64,000 bases of DNA, from contig CM064713.1 in NCBI GenBank assembly GCA_032717465.1, positions 15,637,565-15,701,564 of the forward strand, in the 5' to 3' direction. Below the pieces are notes generated by a model. It made no database searches, was not told the DNA's origin, and was given only the letters and a program-made list of their open reading frames with translations. The position numbers and the translations under genes are program-made. The DNA is from Coenobita brevimanus (Eukaryota > Arthropoda > Malacostraca > Decapoda > Coenobitidae). This document shows positions 22,092 to 31,514 of the stretch, in pieces (position 1 is the stretch's first letter; each line of letters starts with the position of its first letter).

Positions 22092-22370
22092 ATGTCTCAA
22101 ACCATTCACCAAGCTTCTGTAGGTCCAGATAGGCCCTACCACCTCCTTTAGAACAGCTCACATCTACTTCCAGTTTAATACCTTCAGCATGATTTAACCC
22201 CACTCATAGCAAGGCCGTATTTCTAGCATTACAGGTGATAAACAACAGTAGACCAAAGACAGTTCCTTGTGAAAATCTCGATGTAACTGGAGGCCATGCA
22301 GAAGAAACTCCATTGATTATAACTCATTACTGTCTACCCACTCGCCACACGTCTATCCGTCTACCATTAA
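22092..22370 (-). mobile_element. Decayed LINE reverse transcriptase fragment
   Basis: Minus-strand translation gives NGVSSAWPPVTSRFSQGTVF then GLLLFI, a recognisable but altered form of the RT motif [17 protein letters not shown]. It is followed after a stop by LDLQKLGEWFETW, which fits the segment downstream of the YADD motif in CR1- or Jockey-like elements. The YADD motif itself lies in a part that seems deleted. Frames are broken. Confidence 0.6.
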
Positions 22371-22628
22371 GTGCGATTTTTTTTTCTTAGGCTAATGGTA
22401 AGAATAAACTTGAAAAATTTTAAAATAGTTGTATGTCGAACAGCTTTTGAAACTCATAGAAATTGTGTAATGCTTTATTCCTGTCATACATTTATAGTTT
22501 TTATTTATTTATTTATTTACTTGAGAGCTGCATAAAAAAATTGGTAAAGCATGATCGCTGTCCAAAATTAAATTATAGTTTCTTCAGATGTTCAAAAGTC
22601 CTATCTGTAATTATGCTTTCTAACGACT

Positions 22629-22633
<5 letters not shown>

Positions 22634-22678
<45 letters not shown>

Positions 22679-22990
22679 AGCGTAGATAGAAAAGAGAAAT
22701 GTGGTCTGGAATGTGAGAGAAAACTGGTGGGGTGATTTTCTGTATCATGAATTAATTGTGATATTGGTATATTGAATGGCCAGGGAACACATTAGCATTT
22801 ACCCAGAGAGAGAGAGAGGGAGGGAGGGAGGGAGGGGGAATACAGAGAGGGAGGAAAAGAAAGGGATGGATGCAGAAAAGGAGAGAGAAGAAAGTAGGAG
22901 AGTGAGGGAGGAAAAAGGGGGTGGATGCAGAAATGGAGGGAGAGAAAAGAAAGTAGGGAGACGAAAGAATGGAGTGAGAGAGAGAGTATT
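22634..22990. repeat. (GA)n microsatellite and purine-rich repeat
   Basis: (GA)n at 22634-22675. A GAGAGGGAGGGAGG tract with two related units (GATGCAGAAA, GGAGAGAGAAAAGAAAGTAGG) follows at 22806-22990. Confidence 0.85.
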
Positions 22991-23249
22991 AGCATTGTAA
23001 TCCCTGTAATACAAGAAGTTTTTAATATCAGTGACTGTGGCAAGGATAAAACCGGCGCCATTTTATTGAAGAGATCTGTCAACCCCACTGCGAGGGACGA
23101 GAAATCCTACTTCAGCGGAATAAAATCGTCTGGAGGCAGTAAACGTGGATAAGTGACACGGGAAGGGAGTAAACAGAGGGTAAAGGTGGTAAAGATTCAT
23201 TGACGTATTGAGAGCAGTAGTCAGGTTGAAGGGGTTACGAGCAGTGTCC

Positions 23250-23428
23250 AGGGCTCGTTTTCTTAACACCTTTTCCTAAGTGATTTATTTTGCCTGTTAC
23301 ACCTTGCCGTCCTCATAATGTTACATGAATTCTAATGCCATCATATTCTGCATAAATAGTGTAAAAATTATTAACTAGACGTATCCAAAAATAAATCGCT
23401 AAGGAAAACGTGTTAGGGGCCCTCCTTA
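23250..23428 (+). mobile_element. MITE-A, single-arm copy
   Basis: The left end is GGGCTCGTTTTCTTAACACC, with TAAGTGATTTATTTTGCCTG next. The centre is TGCATAAATAGTGTAAAAATTATTAAC, and the right end is ATCGCTAAGGAAAACGTGTTAG. Upstream, 23114-23134 resembles a lone MITE-C end (CAGCGGAATAAAATCGTCTGG). Confidence 0.75.
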
Positions 23429-23577
23429 CCTTTGAGCCCTTTCAGTACCAGGACGTCTCTTATAATTAATCTTTACCGCTGCTACACGATTATCTTTCAG
23501 CATAATCTCAGCAAAACAACTCTTGGGTGTGCCCGTCTAAAGTGAAGGGTGTCCTGCAGTCCACTGGGGTCACGGCA

Positions 23578-23704
23578 CACCACCACCACCATCATCTTCA
23601 TCATCATCGTCATCATCATCATCATCACCACCACCACCACCACCATCATCACCATCATCATCATCATCATCACCATCATCACCACCACCATCATCATCAT
23701 CATC

Positions 23705-23763
<59 letters not shown>
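23578..23763. repeat. (CAY)n trinucleotide microsatellite
   Basis: 186 bp of CAC and CAT triplets. On the plus strand it reads as about 60 consecutive His. No coding context exists around it. Confidence 0.95.
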
Positions 23764-23764
<1 letters not shown>

Positions 23765-23811
23765 TTCCCCTGATAGTGAGACCTCTGGTAGAAAAGGTGC
23801 TCCAGTACATC

Positions 23812-23912
<101 letters not shown>

Positions 23913-24113
23913 GCCATTCCATTTCTTCACCCCGTCTTTTTCTTCACGCTCAAAGGTCATTCCCGTTGGTGTTTTGATACAGAATTTGAGATGTGGATTT
24001 GGAAAGGTCAGATGGAGTGGTATTTGGACACGATTCGCCTCTCCCTTCCCCTTGTAATGATCTTCTTTGTTTTGAGTTAGAAATGTGAAGAGAGAGAGAA
24101 AGAGGGAGGGAGG

Positions 24114-24234
24114 TATTATTATTATTATTATTATTATTATAGAGAGAGTTGTCATTATTATTATTATTATTATTATAGAGAGTGAGAGGTATTGTTGTTG
24201 TTGTTCTTATTAGTATTATTATTTTTATTATTAC

Positions 24235-24269
<35 letters not shown>

Positions 24270-24375
24270 TTATTGATAGTAATGATGCTGATGGTGATGA
24301 TGGCTCTGATGGTGATGATAGTGATGGTGGTGGTGGTTAGGGCGCGATGATGATGATGATGATGATGATGATAAT
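24114..24375. repeat. (TTA)n blocks with GAGAGAGT spacers, then (GAT)n
   Basis: Two ATTATTATT blocks joined by AGAGAGAGT spacers, a longer TTA block to about 24270, then GATGGTGATGA repeats to 24375. Confidence 0.85.
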
Positions 24376-24637
24376 TAGGGCTTACCTCATATAGTGATGG
24401 AGGTTAATGAAGGCTGTATCAAACCCCTTCACTTCCACAGGCCTCTCCACAGCTGAATAAAATCGCGTGTTGGTTGCAAGAGTATAGAGTACGTTCTCGG
24501 GCTGAAAGGGTTAAGGTTGAAGGTAGAGCGTGCTATAGCCTGCTTGTTTTCATCTGACGGAACAAGATCACACTCACAGCTTGAAGGTTGTATGAAATGT
24601 AGTGAGCTTGAGATAGCAACGAGTCTCCTTGGTTACT

Positions 24638-24854
24638 GTAGATCATTCACTTTAACTTGGTCCAGATTTTCGTCCCTTTGCAGCTTATTTCACGTACCTC
24701 ATTGGGAGGAAGTGACAGTGTTATGGCCCTACGTCCTTGCCACGGCACTTCTTCATGACTAGCGCTGTATTCTAGTGTTAAGCTATTCTTACAGCTCAGC
24801 ATTTAAGATGGAGAGATGGCAGTTTTAGGCCAAGTTAAAGTGAACAGAGTATAG
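24638..24854 (+). mobile_element. MITE-B copy
   Basis: The left end is CATTCACTTTAACTTGGTCC and the right end GGCCAAGTTAAAGTGAACAG, nearly perfect inverted repeats of about 18 bp. Internal landmarks: CACTTCTTCATGACTAGC and CAGCATTTAAGATGGAGAGA. No coding capacity. Confidence 0.85.
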
Positions 24855-25011
24855 TCAAGTTCATCATCTAAATACACTTGACCAACGAGGCATAAAGGTA
24901 TTTGGGATATTTGACAGGTGAAGATAAACAAATATAACCTATGTATAATTAATACTCAGGCTCCTGTGACTCACTCCCCGCTGAGTAGAATCGTCTGGCG
25001 TTGGGTAGAAT

Positions 25012-25453
25012 CAGGGTTGGAAAAAACCGGTTTCAACCCCCCCCCCAAAAAAAAAAAATGTGTGGGGTTTTATTGGGTTTTATTGTTTTGTTTTTTCTTA
25101 TTCCTCATATTTATATGTAAATCAGTTAAAATAAGCGATTAAAAAGTAATTTAGAGTGAAACAGAAGGTTTTAAGTGTTATCTGAAGAACAGACACTTGT
25201 TTAAAACTTGTTGTTTTTGTTACAAGGTGGTCTGGTTGGACAAAGCCTCTGTTTACTTGTACTGAACAGGAAATGGACGGGTGAGGTAGGCTGGACTGCT
25301 CCTGACTCAGTACTCAGTGTCTCAGTCTCAGTGTCTCCTTAGTAGTGACAGGATGTACAGTATATGTATGTAGACCTCATTTATCAGTATGATGCAAACC
25401 TACATTTTTGTATGTAAAATTTAACTATATTAAATTATTATTATTATTATTAT

Positions 25454-25492
<39 letters not shown>

Positions 25493-25502
25493 GCCAACCC
25501 TG
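25012..25502. mobile_element. hAT-type non-autonomous element
   Basis: Ends are CAGGGTTGG (25012) and CCAACCCTG (to 25502). The flanking 8 bp are GGTAGAAT at 25004-25011 and AGTAGAAT at 25503-25510, a 7/8 match, the duplication length expected for hAT insertion. The interior is A+T-rich with a long T run (25457-25490) and no transposase frame. Confidence 0.8.
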
Positions 25503-25522
25503 AGTAGAATCGAATACTAGGG

Positions 25523-25656
25523 TCTGTCTTCTCGTCGGCTCAGGAAGCTCCCCTAGCACCTCTTCCTTAGCAATTTATTTTTGGATACGGCTAGTTAATG
25601 TAAAAATGTATGTTATTTATGCTGAGTATGGTGACCAGGAAGAGGTTAGCAAGGAG
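25523..25656 (-). mobile_element. MITE-A, truncated copy
   Basis: CTTCTCGTCGGCTCAGGAAGC, then CACCTCTTCCTTAGCAATTT, TTTTTGGATACGGCTAGTTAATG and TGTTATTTATGCTGAGTATGG. The distal arm is missing. Confidence 0.7.
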
Positions 25657-25675
25657 TAATGAGCAAAGTTAATAG

Positions 25676-25677
<2 letters not shown>

Positions 25678-25756
<79 letters not shown>
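25678..25756. repeat. Compound (TA)n-(TG)n microsatellite
   Basis: TA to 25721, then TG to 25756. Confidence 0.95.
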
Positions 25757-25760
<4 letters not shown>

Positions 25761-25856
25761 GGTCTTTCGCCATCAACCTGTTCAGCTCAGTTGCTATTTC
25801 CTTTGGCCTCTACACTGATTCTCTGCTTCTGCAAATCAGACAGTCCAAATGATGTC

Positions 25857-25880
25857 TGTTTATCTGTCTCTGTCAGTTTA

Positions 25881-25937
<57 letters not shown>

Positions 25938-26232
25938 TTATCTATCAGTCTCAGTTGCCAGACGCCTTAATCCCCTAAGGCATGGCCATAAAACAATCAC
26001 TTCCACGTCACCCTGTCCTGTCATTGGTGTGCCCTCCCTTCAACTCACACACCCCTCTTAACTCTACACTCCATCCCACCATCTCATCCTCGGTCTTCCC
26101 CTCTTTTCGCCCTTCCATCTCACATACACTCCTCTAATCAGTCCTTTTCACATGACCAAACCATCTCAAAGTATTTCTCTTTACCCTTTCAAACACATCC
26201 TTATCAACACCACAATGCTCCTTTACATCCAA
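25857..26232 (-). mobile_element. RTE-like LINE G, 3' end with GATA-repeat tail
   Basis: The plus strand reads (TCTG)n and (TATC)n, then GTTGCCAGACGCCTTAATCC and a segment that aligns with 46844-47180 up to about CTCCTTTACATCC, where this copy is 5'-truncated. In element orientation the last coding codons are followed by a short 3' UTR (GGCGTCTGGCAAC) and a (GATA)n tail. Confidence 0.75.
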
Positions 26233-26497
26233 ACTTTGCATATATTTTAATTCAGAGATTGTCAAAATGGTGATGTTAATTCCGGATTCCATTATTAATA
26301 AGGAAAGGAAAGCGTAGGATATATTGACCTGAAGAACAGTGACGTAAAGAAATGACTATTATTAGCAAAGACTTCCAGATCCTTTACTCGCAGCATCAAG
26401 GAAATTACTAGAGGTGTTTATGTGAGTTTACGATTGTGGTGATGATTTTTGTGAGACGTGTTGGTTGATTGTTGTAATTTGGGGTAGTGCTTGCAGT

Positions 26498-26498
<1 letters not shown>

Positions 26499-26587
<89 letters not shown>

Positions 26588-26633
26588 TAGTAGGAGTAGG
26601 AGTAAAATGTTAAAATGTCATCAGATTGAAGGG

Positions 26634-26691
<58 letters not shown>
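26499..26691. repeat. (TG)n-(GA)n and second (TG)n microsatellites
   Basis: (TG)n 26499-26571, GA 26571-26588, a 46-bp spacer, then (TG)n 26635-26691. Confidence 0.95.
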
Positions 26692-26694
<3 letters not shown>

Positions 26695-26761
26695 ACCAGT
26701 ACTCAAGTATCAACACAAGGAGAGCATTTTCGATGTTATTGCACGTGTTACCACGGCAAAT

Positions 26762-26842
26762 CCACGGTGGCTCAGTGGTTATTGCGTTCGCCTAACGAGC
26801 AGCGGCCCTGGGTTTGGCTGTAGCTGTGGCGAGTATTTATAA
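26762..26842 (+). mobile_element. tRNA-derived SINE head fragment
   Basis: CCACGGTGGCTCAGTGGTTA contains an A box (TGGCTCAGTGG). The expected B-box place reads GGGTTTGGCTGTAGC, which has lost the CGA core. It has a tRNA-like order but no complete cloverleaf, so it is a SINE relic from a family different from SINE-T. Confidence 0.6.
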
Positions 26843-26869
26843 TGAGTGTAGTATGTCCTGTCATGTGCT

Positions 26870-27075
26870 ATGGTTCGTTCATTTTAACTTGGCCCACATT
26901 TTCATCCTTTTGTAGCTTATTTCGCGTAGTTCAGTGGCAGATAATCCTTTGAAATCCCTTCCGCAGCACTTTTTCGTGACTAGCATCATACTCTAGTGTT
27001 AATCTGTTGTTATAATTCGGCTTTCTAGGTGGAGGGATGGCAATTTTAAGCCAAGATAAAGTGAACAGGATATAG
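26870..27075 (+). mobile_element. MITE-B copy
   Basis: The left end is GTTCATTTTAACTTGGCCC and the right end AAGCCAAGATAAAGTGAACAG. Internal TTTTTCGTGACTAGCATCAT is conserved. Confidence 0.85.
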
Positions 27076-27109
27076 CATAATGTTTGTATCCTGCCGGTGT
27101 ATTATCAGT

Positions 27110-27110
<1 letters not shown>

Positions 27111-27184
<74 letters not shown>
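27111..27184. repeat. (AC)n microsatellite
   Basis: 74 bp of AC, immediately upstream of repeat F copy 1. Confidence 0.95.
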
Positions 27185-27185
<1 letters not shown>

Positions 27186-27194
27186 GCTAGTTCA

Positions 27195-27300
27195 GCACCT
27201 CAAATTTCACATGCACTGCTGACTCGTACATTGTTAGCATGAGAAAGGACAAATTCAGGCCATCACTCTCCCTTCCAAAGAGAAATTCCTATCTTTCAGT
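27195..27300 (+). repeat. Interspersed repeat F, copy 1
   Basis: TTTCACATGC, then GCATGAGAAAG, then GGCCATCACTCTCCCT in the same order and spacing as 54685-54795. Both copies follow an AC-rich tract. Confidence 0.5.
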
Positions 27301-27385
27301 GGACATTATATGGACTGATGCAGATTCAGGAATAATTCTCAGTCTTGTATCTGTCTCTGTTCACCATAATACATAAACTTTAATG

Positions 27386-27575
27386 GGAGATCCCTAACAC
27401 CTCATCCTAAGCGATTGATTTTGCTTATTACACCATCCCGTCCTCTTCTGTGTTACTTAGATCATTCTGCTGTCACCATACTCTGCATGAATAACGTACA
27501 AAACGATATTAGCCAGCCGTATCAAAAACTAAATCGGTAAGGAAGAGGTGTTAGGGAGCCTCCTTATAACGCGAG
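27386..27575 (+). mobile_element. MITE-A, single-arm copy
   Basis: CCCTAACACCTCATCCTAAGCG, GATTTTGCTTATTACACC, centre TGCATGAATAACGTACAAAACG, right end ATCGGTAAGGAAGAGGTGTT and AGGGAGCCTCCTTAT. This is the basic, single-arm form of the family. Confidence 0.85.
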
Positions 27576-28088
27576 ACTATGGGCTTCAGGGGAATATTCA
27601 TGGTTATTACCTCAAAGATGAAATGATTAAATATTATAAAGTACGATAAATTACATGGCCATAATTGTACTCCCAGTGAACAAGAAAGTACAGTACACAG
27701 TGGAGGGGTTACATTTACCTGTGTTACACCTGTCGAGGGTAGAGGGTACAGGTCGGGCCGAAATTGTTATCGTATGTCTTCAGTAAACACAGTATCCTAC
27801 GTGGGTATAACTCAGCTGAACAATCCCCGGTGTTACGAAATCAAGACGCAAAGTACAATCAGGGGCAAAAGTTAGGCTAATATTCTCCCCGCATATACTG
27901 TTAATAATAATAATAATAAAACGGTCACTGTAGCTACACACTTAGGGCATGTCAGTCACTTTCCCCTCCCTCATGCATCATATCAAAGAGACACACTTAG
28001 GGACAGAGAAACATACCGAGCACCTCTTAGCTTAGGAATATTACCTATCAGAGGAAAGTGAAAAGTTGAGCTGGTGATATATTAAGGC

Positions 28089-28140
<52 letters not shown>

Positions 28141-28282
28141 GTGTTTCAATGGATATTTGAAATGTGTAGATGGGATTCCGTGGAATTTCATGTAGGCTGT
28201 GTACAGTGCCTCAAACTCACTGTATTAATTACGTAAGTGGGGTGGAGGTATGATTGCTACAGCTTGATACTGAAGTTGCTTG

Positions 28283-28313
<31 letters not shown>

Positions 28314-28332
28314 GATGATGGTTATTATTATT
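27576..28332. other. Unrecognised sequence with (TG)n
   Basis: (TG)n at 28090-28137 and short (GAT)n/(GGT)n at 28284-28322. No gene is supported. Confidence 0.4.
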
Positions 28333-28946
28333 AAGCTTCGTCATATAGCCTAGGGTAAATGGCGAAGCTTCTTGTTTTCGTCAGAATTATTATTTTCTCC
28401 GCGCTTTTTTTTCTTCAATCTTGATGATATTACACTTGAAGGTACCCTAGGGTAACCCAAGTCCTGGTGCCAAAAAGAAATGACCTTGACATATTTTTGA
28501 AGGTGATATTCTCATTTTTATTCAGAAAATTGCATCTTTGAACTATCTCAGCAACTAATTGAGAAACAGTTGTTTAGTTGAAAATCCTGTGAGAACAATG
28601 TTTGATGAATAATTTTGGCTGAATATTTTGCAGTTTAGTCAAGTGGAAAGTACCGAATTCAAATATGCTCAGTGTTGTCTTTGCAACACGTTTTAGAGAA
28701 AACCCCAAAAGCTTTAAAGCTGTAACTCTCCAGAGATATAGCTGTGGTGCCTCTTATGATCTGAAAATAATATAGTTACAGTCAAGCATACAGTTAGCCA
28801 GTTATTTAGACAAACGTAACATTTACACACGCGTTCTTCGACACCTTTGTCTTCAGATCCCTTGTTGATGTTACATAAGAAGTTAACTTAGGGTCTTCAC
28901 ATCTTGTTTATATTAAACGTACCTTGTATACCATATGGCGAAGCTT
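28333..28946. mobile_element. Candidate inverted-repeat element
   Basis: Begins AAGCTTCGTCATATAG and ends CCATATGGCGAAGCTT, an inverted pair with about 14 of 16 positions agreeing, 614 bp apart. A further ATGGCGAAGCTT lies just inside the left end (about 28359-28370), making a small hairpin. No coding frame. Weak evidence: only one copy is seen. Confidence 0.35.
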
Positions 28947-28980
28947 CCTTATTGTGGCTGCATAATAAGAATGGTAACCA

Positions 28981-28982
<2 letters not shown>

Positions 28983-29028
<46 letters not shown>

Positions 29029-29760
29029 GGATGAAAAATAGGAAGAAGGGTGAGGGATGAATGGGTAAGTGAAGTAGATGCCAAGAAAAGGGAGAGTAAG
29101 AATAAGTATGAAGGAAAATAGGAAGGATCGTAAAGGGGAAGGGAAATGGGAAAATGAGAAAGAATGGAAAGGAGAAACGACGACAGCTAAAACAAAGGAA
29201 AAAAGAAAATGATAGAGAAATAGTAGGAGGGAGGAGGGAAGGAGGAAGAGTAGATATTGAGAGAGCTAAACGCAGAGGGAGACATGTGAAGAAAAAAGAG
29301 GAGGAGAAGACGAAGGGAAAAGGAGGAAAGGGGAGAGAGAGTAACTGTTGAGAGAGGTGAACAGATGAAGTAAAATAAGAGGGAGAGTGGTGTGGCTATT
29401 GAGAGAGCTTAACAAAGGAAGGAAAGTATGAAAGGGAAGGAAAAGGGGGAGGAGGAGAGGGAATGTAGGAAAATATGAGGAAGAATGAAAAGGAGGAGAG
29501 GGAAGAGAGGGAGTGCATCTGTTGAGAGAGCAAAACAAAGGAGGGGAAATATGAAGAAGGAAAAGGAGAAGAAGGAGGGAAGGGGGAAGGGATGTAGTTG
29601 ATGTGAGAGGTAAACAGTGAAAGGAAGATGTGAAGGAGAAGAAGATGGGGAAGAAGAAGAAGGAAGAGGAGGAGGGAAGGAAGAGTGCAGCAGTTTGAGA
29701 GCCATGCATGGAAAGGAAAATATGGAGGAGAAGGAGGGAAGGGAGAAGGAAGGTGGAGGT
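28983..29760. repeat. (TTA)n followed by purine-rich block
   Basis: (TTA)n to 29027, then about 730 bp of almost pure purine on the plus strand, made of loose GGAGGAGAAGGAAGG units with repeated GTTGAGAGAG landmarks (about 29345, 29398, 29521). The long minus Ser/Leu/Phe/Pro frames are translated repeat. Confidence 0.85.
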
Positions 29761-29859
29761 GGTAGCATATTCCCACGGTGGTCATTAGGCCAATTTGTTA
29801 TAATTCTGGCCAGCGGCTGTGTCAACTTGTTTATGGTAATGTTAGGGGGCCTCTCTCTC

Positions 29860-31073
29860 GCACCCTGCCTGTATCGCCCTTTACTCCCTTTACTTCTTCC
29901 CTGTGTAACCCTTACTCTTTTTCTTTATATTTTTATCCCATCGTTTTACCTGCCTTACTCCACCACCACCTTTTCTTGTTTTTTGTTTTCTTCATTTATT
30001 TTCCCCTTCGTTTTACCTGCTGTACCTGCCTTTTTTCTCACCTGCTACCTACCTGCCATCACCCTAACCTTGTCTAACTTCATCCATACAACCTCCTTAT
30101 TCTGATTTACGGTACATCTTCCCTGTCGCGACGCCCCTTCTTGAATCTTCTCCCCACCTTCTTCCTTTCCTCCCTCCTTCCTTTTTTTCCCATCTTTTTC
30201 CTTTCTTCCCTCCCTCCTCCTTTCATACCTACTTCATCCTTTCCCTCCTTTTTTCCTGTCTTCCCTCCTTCTTCTTTTCTTCCCTTTTTCCTCCCTCCTT
30301 TTTCCTTTCTTCCCTCCTTCCTTTTTTCCCTCGTTCTTTCGTCTCTTTTCCTTCCTTTCTTCCCTCCACCTTCCTTTTTCCCTCCTCCTTCCTTTCTTCC
30401 CTCCTCCTTCCTTTCTTCCCTCCTCCTTCCTTTCTTCCCTCCTCCATTCTTTCCTCCTTCCATTTTTTCTTCCCTCCTCCTTCCTTTCTTCCCCCTTCCT
30501 TTCTTCTCTCCTTCTTCCTTTCTTCCCCCCTCCCTCCTTTCTTCCCTCCTCCTTCCTTTCTTCCCTTCTTCTTTCTTCTCTCCTTCTTTCTTCCCTTCTC
30601 CTTCCTTACTTCCCTCCTTCTTCCATTTCCCCACCTCTTTCCTTACTTTCCCTCTTCTGTCTTTTCTTCTCTCCTTCCTTTCTTCCCTTCTCCATCCTTT
30701 TATTCTTCCTTCTCCTTCCTTTCTTCGTTCCTCCTTCATTTCACCCCCTTCTACGTTTCTACCCTCCTTCTTCCTTTCTTCTTTCTTCCTTTCATCCGTC
30801 CTTCCTTTCTTCCCTCCTTCCTTTCATCGCTCCTGTTTCCTTTCTTCTTTCTTGCTTCCTTTCTTCCCTCCTTCCTGCTTTCTTCCTTCATCCTTTCTCC
30901 CTCCTCCTTCCTTTGTTCCCTCCCTACCTCCTTTCTTCCTTCATCCTTTCTCCCTCCTCCTTCCTTATATCCCTCTTCCCTCCTTTCCTCCCACCATTCT
31001 TTCTTCCCTCCTTTTTCCTTTCTTCCCTCCTCCTTCCATTCTTTCCCACTGTCTTGTTTATGATAATGTTATG

Positions 31074-31148
<75 letters not shown>

Positions 31149-31320
31149 TTGCCTATTTTTATCTTACTTTCTGCCTTACCCTGTTGACTTCCTCCCTCTG
31201 CATATACCTTACTTCCTTTCTGTATTAAATTCTTCCCTCTACCCTCTTTACTTCCTTATTCCCCACTTACTGTTTCCTTATACCCTCCCTATTTCAATTA
31301 ATTTTTCCTTGTACCTTACT

Positions 31321-31386
<66 letters not shown>

Positions 31387-31390
31387 CATC
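29860..31390. repeat. Pyrimidine-rich array with (TC)n and (TCTA)n
   Basis: CTTCCTTCTTCCCTCC-type units across about 1.2 kb, then (TC)n at 31076-31145 and 31325-31353 and (TCTA)n at 31354-31387. The 348-residue plus frame (Phe, Ser, Leu, Pro) is translated repeat. Confidence 0.9.
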
Positions 31391-31514
31391 CTACTTCCTG
31401 ACTCTTCCTCCAAATAAAATCACGTATGGGTAACAACAGAAGCTGAATTGCAGTAACGTACTCGGTCTGAAGAGCTTAACCTATCTTCCACGAGGAGCTT
31501 ATCACTATTTTATG

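Noticed and set aside
30141..31187. 348-codon Phe/Ser/Leu/Pro frame
   Set aside because: It is translated pyrimidine repeat. The same applies to the frames near 43165-44424, 45634-46725, 57011-57727, 58324-59532 and 59698-60996.
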